From an uncultured Lachnospiraceae bacterium (lineage in GTDB: Bacteria > Bacillota > Clostridia > Lachnospirales > Lachnospiraceae): DNA of 64,000 nt. Position numbers and translations under genes: made by a program. Below are positions 61,160 through 64,000 of the stretch, piece by piece. The notes beneath the pieces are model-generated. The model made no database searches, was not told where the DNA came from, and worked only from the letters and a program-made list of their open reading frames with translations. Position 1 is the first letter of the stretch. Every line of letters begins with the position of its first letter. The stretch covers positions 1-64,000 of the forward strand of contig CAJKWK010000007.1 in assembly GCA_905203555.1 (NCBI GenBank). The letters run 5' to 3'.

Positions 61160-62014
61160 TCATAGGAAATAATTTCTGACAGTTTCACGCAATTTCTGCG
61201 GTTCCACCGGAAGTTCTAAAATCACTGGCTCTCCGTTATTTTTTTCCATCAGCCGAATTCCATCTCGTTCTTTTATCACTTGAAGCGCCGGTTTTCGTTT
61301 TCCCAACTTCTTTTTTGCTGTTTCTTTATTTTCACATACAAGTATCTGACCGCTAATCGGTTCCAACGTCATCCGCAGTCCATTTCCATAATCCAAATCT
61401 TCACACAAGATCAAAATCAAAGGATTGGTTCTTGTTCCCTGACGTACCTGAATAAAATCCAAAACCGGTGTCTGATACAGACTAAAATTCTTTTCACGAC
61501 TCTCTTTTTGATAAAAATGTTTTGCCGCCTGACACATCCGACTGCAAAACTGTTCAATATCAATTCGTATGTCTGTCATTCCATTTGATGAACTCACCTG
61601 ATCCATCTGACAGACAGAAGTTCCGCAATTAATTCCTAAATGAAAACGTATCTCATTTGCCTTTTCATCATTGAAAAAACCTTTGTTTTGATGCAGGTAT
61701 TCACACCTTAGCTGCCAGCACCGCTCCCCACAAATATACGGCGTTTCATCTTCCGGTGATACCTTGAAAAAATCACCGGCATATTCATCAAACCAGCGAA
61801 TATACTGGCTCCCGACATCGCGGGTAGGATTTTTCTGGCGATCCAGCTGAACTCTCCCGTCTCTATATTTTTTCACAAGGTCAGGAAACGCAATTCCGCC
61901 GCAGATATCCGGAAGTGTCAATGCCAGCGCAGACTGCCATCGCTCATCCCGTATATTTAATTCCACCTCTTCAATGCGGTGCAGAAACGTAAAATCGACA
62001 CTTCCTCGTTTCAT
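61160..62014 (-). CDS. uncharacterised two-part protein
   Basis: Encodes 284 residues. The first part (about 10-175) has the pattern ALTLPDICGGIAFPD, IRWFDEYAGDFFK, and ERCWQLRCEYLHQNKG seen in a widespread domain of unknown function. The last about 90 residues (from TNPLILILCEDLDYGNGLRM) could be a degenerate receiver-like or sensor domain, but this is a guess. Cytosolic. AAGGAG precedes the ATG. Likely operon with the next two genes. Confidence 0.6.
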   Translation of the reverse strand: MKRGSVDFTFLHRIEEVELNIRDERWQSALALTLPDICGGIAFPDLVKKYRDGRVQLDRQKNPTRDVGSQYIRWFDEYAGDFFKVSPEDETPYICGERCWQLRCEYLHQNKGFFNDEKANEIRFHLGINCGTSVCQMDQVSSSNGMTDIRIDIEQFCSRMCQAAKHFYQKESREKNFSLYQTPVLDFIQVRQGTRTNPLILILCEDLDYGNGLRMTLEPISGQILVCENKETAKKKLGKRKPALQVIKERDGIRLMEKNNGEPVILELPVEPQKLRETVRNYFL

Positions 62015-62047
62015 TGCCGTACTCCTTTCACCCTTGCAGTTCTCTAA

Positions 62048-62623
62048 TTACTGTCCGATATTTTTTGCCTTACAGATCAACTGTGTCATCGTTCCCATCG
62101 GACAATACACACACCAGCTGCGGGGTTTAAACAACACCATCGTAATAAGCCCTAATATTGTAGACGTAAGCATCACACTATAGAACCCAAATGCAAACTG
62201 TGCCACACCTGCATGAAACAACGTTCCATGATAAGCCCAATGCCAAGGAACCTTAAACGTCCAAAGCAGCGTCACCACCTGTTTCAGATCCTGACTTCCG
62301 GCAAAGACCAGATATGTATTCCAAAGCATAAGGAAGAACATCGCAAAGAAAAATACAAGAAATCCATAGCGGAATGCCTTGCTCTTCATCCATTTCGGAA
62401 TGTCTTTCTTTCGCGACAGACCAAATCTTCCTCCCAACAGACCCAAAAGCTGTCCCCTGCCACAATAGCGGTTACAATATCCCTTCGTTCCGTATCGGAT
62501 TGATATAATCAACGGAATAAAAAAACACAGTAATCCCAACCAGGCAAACAAAATATTAAAAAATCCCAATATCAAATATGTCAATGACAGTATCCATAAA
62601 TAATCATACCACTTCTTTTTCAA
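62048..62623 (-). CDS. NapH/polyferredoxin-like membrane protein
   Basis: Encodes 191 residues with four to five helices. Cysteine motifs GYCNRYCGRGQLL (after helix 2) and WCVYCPMGTMTQLIC (C-terminal) are the pattern of NapH/CcoG/YccM-type 4Fe-4S membrane proteins. It probably passes electrons from ferredoxin to a membrane or reductive target. TTG start overlapping the ferredoxin stop (TTGA), so translation is coupled. Confidence 0.75.
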   Translation of the reverse strand: MKKKWYDYLWILSLTYLILGFFNILFAWLGLLCFFIPLIISIRYGTKGYCNRYCGRGQLLGLLGGRFGLSRKKDIPKWMKSKAFRYGFLVFFFAMFFLMLWNTYLVFAGSQDLKQVVTLLWTFKVPWHWAYHGTLFHAGVAQFAFGFYSVMLTSTILGLITMVLFKPRSWCVYCPMGTMTQLICKAKNIGQ

Positions 62624-62829
62624 ACTTGCACCCCCTGAATTTCAATCACAGACGCCGGACATTCTTTTGCACATTTTCCGCATCCCACACACTTCTCCTC
62701 ATCCACCTGAGCCATGATCCCTTTGATAATCTGAATCGCATTCAGTGGACAAACCTTCACACAACATCCGCAGGCAACGCAATCTTTCTGATCTACAACT
62801 GCCCTTCGCTTTTTTCTCACCTTATTCAT
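62620..62829 (-). CDS. 2[4Fe-4S] ferredoxin
   Basis: Encodes 69 residues from ATG 62829 (AAGGAGG upstream). Two CxxCxxCxxxCP motifs (CVACGCCVKVCP and CVGCGKCAKECP). The basic N terminus KVRKKRRAVV is unlike a free clostridial ferredoxin. Coupled to the NapH-like gene, so it is likely its electron donor or subunit. Lies directly past the nifJ terminator. Confidence 0.88.
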   Translation of the reverse strand: MNKVRKKRRAVVDQKDCVACGCCVKVCPLNAIQIIKGIMAQVDEEKCVGCGKCAKECPASVIEIQGVQV

Positions 62830-62912
62830 AAAGACCTCCTTAACCATAGTAGCTCTATCATAATACAACCAGAAAAAAAGTTCTGTGATTTTATCACATG
62901 GATCCGCCCCAT

Positions 62913-62949
62913 GCAAAAAGGGAACCGGCTAATACCGATTCCCTTTTGC
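62913..62949 (-). terminator. nifJ terminator
   Basis: GCAAAAGGGAA and TTCCCTTTTTGC pair on the minus strand, with an inner CGG/CCG. The 3' arm holds the T-run. Confidence 0.8.
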
Positions 62950-62983
62950 TTCATCCAAGCATTCTGCTCAAATGTGATCCTTC

Positions 62984-64000
62984 TTATTCTTCCTCTGCTG
63001 CATAAACTGCAACCAGTTTCTTCAAATAATCGTATCTTTCTTTTGCTTCCTTTTCGTTGACTGCAAACAATTTTGCTGCCTTCTCCGGATTAGCTCTCTT
63101 CAATGCATTGTAACGAACCTCTCCATCCAGGAAGTCCTGATATCCTTCCATCTTAGGCTCTTTGCTGTCCAGGAAGAACTTATTGCCTTCTGCTGCCGGA
63201 TTGTAACGGAAGTTATTCCAGTATCCGCACTCAACTGCCAGCTGTTCCTCTGTCTGAGCTTTGCTCATACCTTTCTTAATACCATGGTTGATACATGGAG
63301 CATAAGCAATGATCAAAGATGGTCCCGGATATGCCTCAGCCTCTGCAATTGCTTTTACAGTCTGGTTGAAGTCAGCTCCCATAGCGATCTGTGCAACGTA
63401 TACATAGCCGTAGCTCATTGCAATACCTGCAAGATCTTTCTTCTTGGTTTCTTTTCCGCCTGCTGCGAACTGTGCTGTAGCACCTGTCTTTGTAGCCTTG
63501 GAGGACTGTCCACCTGTATTGGAGTAAACCTCTGTATCAAATACCATGATGTTGATATCCTTGCCGCTTGCAAGTACATGGTCAACACCACCGAATCCGA
63601 TATCGTAAGCCCAACCGTCACCACCGAAGATCCACTGGGACTTCTTAGCAAGGAAGTCTTTGTTCTTCAGAACTTCTGCCTTCTCAGCAAGATCACAATC
63701 GCATGCTTCCAGAGCTGCTACCAGCTTATCTGTAGCTGTTCCATTGGTTGCTCCTACTGCGAAAGTATCCAGATATTCCTGAGCTGCTGCCTTTACTTCT
63801 TCCTTCTCGGCAATTTCAGCAATCTTCTCTACTTTTGTTTTCAATCTTGCACGAATTGTATTCTGAGCAAGCAACATACCGTATCCAAACTCTGCATTGT
63901 CTTCAAACAGTGAGTTAGACCATGCCGGTCCCTGTCCTTTTGCATTTACTGTATATGGTGTGGACGGTGAAGAGTTACCCCAGATAGAGGAACATCCTGT
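62984..64000 (-). CDS. nifJ: pyruvate:ferredoxin (flavodoxin) oxidoreductase, C-terminal part
   Basis: The open frame runs past position 64000, so only the last about 338 residues are here. The TPP-binding region is visible: GDGWAYDIGFGGVDHVLASG and EVYSNTGGQSSK, preceded by SSIWGNSSPSTPYT. The enzyme oxidises pyruvate to acetyl-CoA with ferredoxin reduction, the main pyruvate route in anaerobes. An internal ATG at 63877 is not the start. A ferredoxin gene follows. Confidence 0.96.
   Translation of the reverse strand, partial: TGCSSIWGNSSPSTPYTVNAKGQGPAWSNSLFEDNAEFGYGMLLAQNTIRARLKTKVEKIAEIAEKEEVKAAAQEYLDTFAVGATNGTATDKLVAALEACDCDLAEKAEVLKNKDFLAKKSQWIFGGDGWAYDIGFGGVDHVLASGKDINIMVFDTEVYSNTGGQSSKATKTGATAQFAAGGKETKKKDLAGIAMSYGYVYVAQIAMGADFNQTVKAIAEAEAYPGPSLIIAYAPCINHGIKKGMSKAQTEEQLAVECGYWNNFRYNPAAEGNKFFLDSKEPKMEGYQDFLDGEVRYNALKRANPEKAAKLFAVNEKEAKERYDYLKKLVAVYAAEEE

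Noticed and set aside
62984..63877. Complete 297-residue gene starting at 63877
   Set aside because: The frame stays open to the window edge with nifJ-like sequence; the Met is internal.
1..64000. CRISPR arrays, tRNA, rRNA and complete insertion sequences
   Set aside because: Searched by eye on both strands; no regularly spaced repeats, cloverleaf genes, rRNA cores or intact transposases were found.

Overview
The window looks like chromosome from a spore-forming, anaerobic Firmicute, most likely family Lachnospiraceae. The evidence is gene content and order plus base composition: AT-rich intergenes, AGGAGG-type ribosome binding sites and strong sigma-A promoters. It carries smpB-rnr-secG-eno, the pyrH-frr-uppS-cdsA-dxr-rseP block, an asnA-type asparagine synthetase, a pyruvate:ferredoxin oxidoreductase, an [FeFe]-hydrogenase-like protein, a PdaA-type deacetylase and a SpoIID-like protein. 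Genus assignment is not possible from reading alone. No rRNA, tRNA, CRISPR array or intact insertion sequence was seen.

Layout: 1-8 kb has small membrane proteins, a 480-base gene-free stretch with a strong minus-strand promoter and stacked hairpins (candidate structured RNA), nucleoside salvage (cdd, uridine phosphorylase), asnA, a DUF362 ferredoxin-like protein, an EamA transporter and a two-gene SufC/SufB-like Fe-S assembly pair. 8-17.5 kb has a LysR regulator, the SpoIID-like protein, the isoprenoid/phospholipid/ribosome-recycling operon and a ClC channel. 17.6-24.5 kb has aroF-aroB, a HAD phosphatase, PdaA, a MATE pump, two microcompartment shell proteins without enzymes and a prepilin peptidase. 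24.5-29.3 kb is araBDA with a divergent AraC regulator.

29.3-38 kb holds a sugar-acid catabolic locus. A LacI regulator precedes a TTGACA/TATAAT promoter bracketed by two palindromic operators, which drives a diketogulonate-reductase-like dehydrogenase, a transporter, a hydantoinase/oxoprolinase-family protein, an unknown HExxH protein and a YiaL-family protein. A DAACS symporter lies after a terminator. A wrecked hybrid histidine kinase sits just upstream of the LacI gene.

38-48 kb is the accessory region. It has small orphan genes, a decayed acetyltransferase, and a 5.7-kb integrated mobilizable element (about 40.12-45.78 kb) bounded by 24/26-identical direct repeats. The element carries a deleted integrase, an XRE regulator, an excisionase-like protein, a MobA/MobL relaxase with an in-frame amber codon, a Cys-rich KTR protein, a CPBP protease, a TetR regulator and TnpV. 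Next to it is a degraded defence/toxin cassette: a VbhA-like antitoxin, Fic broken at a G8 tract, an unknown frameshifted gene and a truncated AbiH.

48-64 kb returns to core genes: rpsB-tsf with a structured leader, a PcsB-like NlpC/P60 hydrolase, the hydrogenase-like protein, smpB-rnr-secG-eno, a DnaJ protein with a cysteine-rich tail, DUF5685-MATE, two uncharacterised proteins, two Fe-S proteins and the 3' part of nifJ running off the right edge. Almost all core genes are on the minus strand. The plus-strand exceptions are asnA, aroF-aroB, pdaA, araC and part of the mobile element.
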